A DNA stretch of 5,804 bases. Source: Candidatus Aerophobota bacterium. Its GTDB lineage: Bacteria > Aerophobota > Aerophobia > Aerophobales > AE-B3A. Every line of letters begins with the position of its first letter. Within the stretch, counting starts at the first letter, position 1. Made by a program: the position numbers and the translations under genes. The notes under the pieces were generated by a model. The model saw nothing but the letters and a program-made list of their open reading frames with translations. It was not told the DNA's origin and ran no database searches. The stretch covers positions 1-5,804 of the forward strand of contig DAOVGK010000083.1 in the NCBI GenBank assembly GCA_030672445.1, in the 5' to 3' direction. This document shows positions 5,749-5,804 of the stretch, in pieces.

Positions 5749-5804
5749 ATGCATCGCATAAAAGAGGTTAAACCGCTTTCAGGTTTTAAAGTCTGGATAA
5801 AATT
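5749..5804 (+). CDS. DUF2442-like small protein, N-terminus only (partial, 3' truncated by window edge)
   Basis: Only 18 complete codons are visible, reading MHRIKEVKPLSGFKVWIK and open to the window end. The pattern 'M-x-[RK]-I/V-x-x-VKPL-x-x-[FY]-x-[LV]-W' resembles the start of DUF2442 proteins, small (roughly 75-100 residue) cytosolic proteins of unproven function. These are often found next to DUF4160 genes in pairs that look like toxin-antitoxin modules. That family match is from memory of a short N-terminal signature and rests on few residues. It has its own strong ribosome binding site and is separated from aroA by 112 nt, so it is probably not functionally part of the aromatic pathway. 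No DUF4160-like frame is present immediately upstream; a partner, if any, would be downstream of the window. Confidence 0.65.
   Translation, partial: MHRIKEVKPLSGFKVWIK

Noticed and set aside
1..5804. CRISPR arrays, tRNA/rRNA genes, insertion sequences, riboswitches, T-box or attenuator leaders
   Set aside because: No direct repeat arrays, transposase frames, tRNA-like folds or leader structures were seen; almost all of the window is densely coding.

Overview
The window is a compact, single-strand biosynthetic block. It carries six of the seven enzymes of the common shikimate pathway, plus the fused enzyme that takes chorismate on to phenylpyruvate. Order on the + strand: 3' end of aroC (chorismate synthase), aroK (shikimate kinase), aroB (3-dehydroquinate synthase), aroQ (type II 3-dehydroquinate dehydratase), pheA (chorismate mutase-prephenate dehydratase-ACT), aroF (type I-beta DAHP synthase), aroA (EPSP synthase). 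After a 112-nt gap comes the first 56 nt of a gene whose start looks like the DUF2442 family.

The seven aro/phe genes almost touch. Gaps are 11 nt (aroC/aroK) and 10 nt (pheA/aroF), and overlaps are 20 nt (aroK/aroB), 4 nt (aroB/aroQ), 26 nt (aroQ/pheA) and 1 nt (aroF/aroA). No promoter or terminator is visible between them, so one polycistronic mRNA with translational coupling is the natural reading. The promoter must lie upstream of the window. By pathway step the block supplies DAHP synthesis (aroF), dehydroquinate (aroB), dehydroshikimate (aroQ), shikimate-3-phosphate (aroK), EPSP (aroA), chorismate (aroC) and phenylpyruvate (pheA). Shikimate dehydrogenase (aroE) and any tyrosine-branch gene are not in view. 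Two proteins carry likely feedback domains: the ACT domain of PheA and the N-terminal ferredoxin-like domain of the DAHP synthase.

Organism: a bacterium, with Shine-Dalgarno-led genes, a mix of GTG and ATG starts, and moderate GC (roughly mid-40s % by eye). A type I-beta DAHP synthase, a type II dehydroquinase, a CM-PDT-ACT fusion and an EPSP synthase with class II-like features together resemble anaerobic or thermophilic deep-branching and deltaproteobacterial-type lineages more than enterobacteria. The sequence does not allow a firmer assignment.

I looked for an undescribed system and do not see one. The window is conventional primary metabolism. The points worth checking are small: substitutions at normally conserved motif positions in AroC, AroK and the PheA ACT domain, the missing aroE, and the unexplained 3' gap before the DUF2442-like gene.
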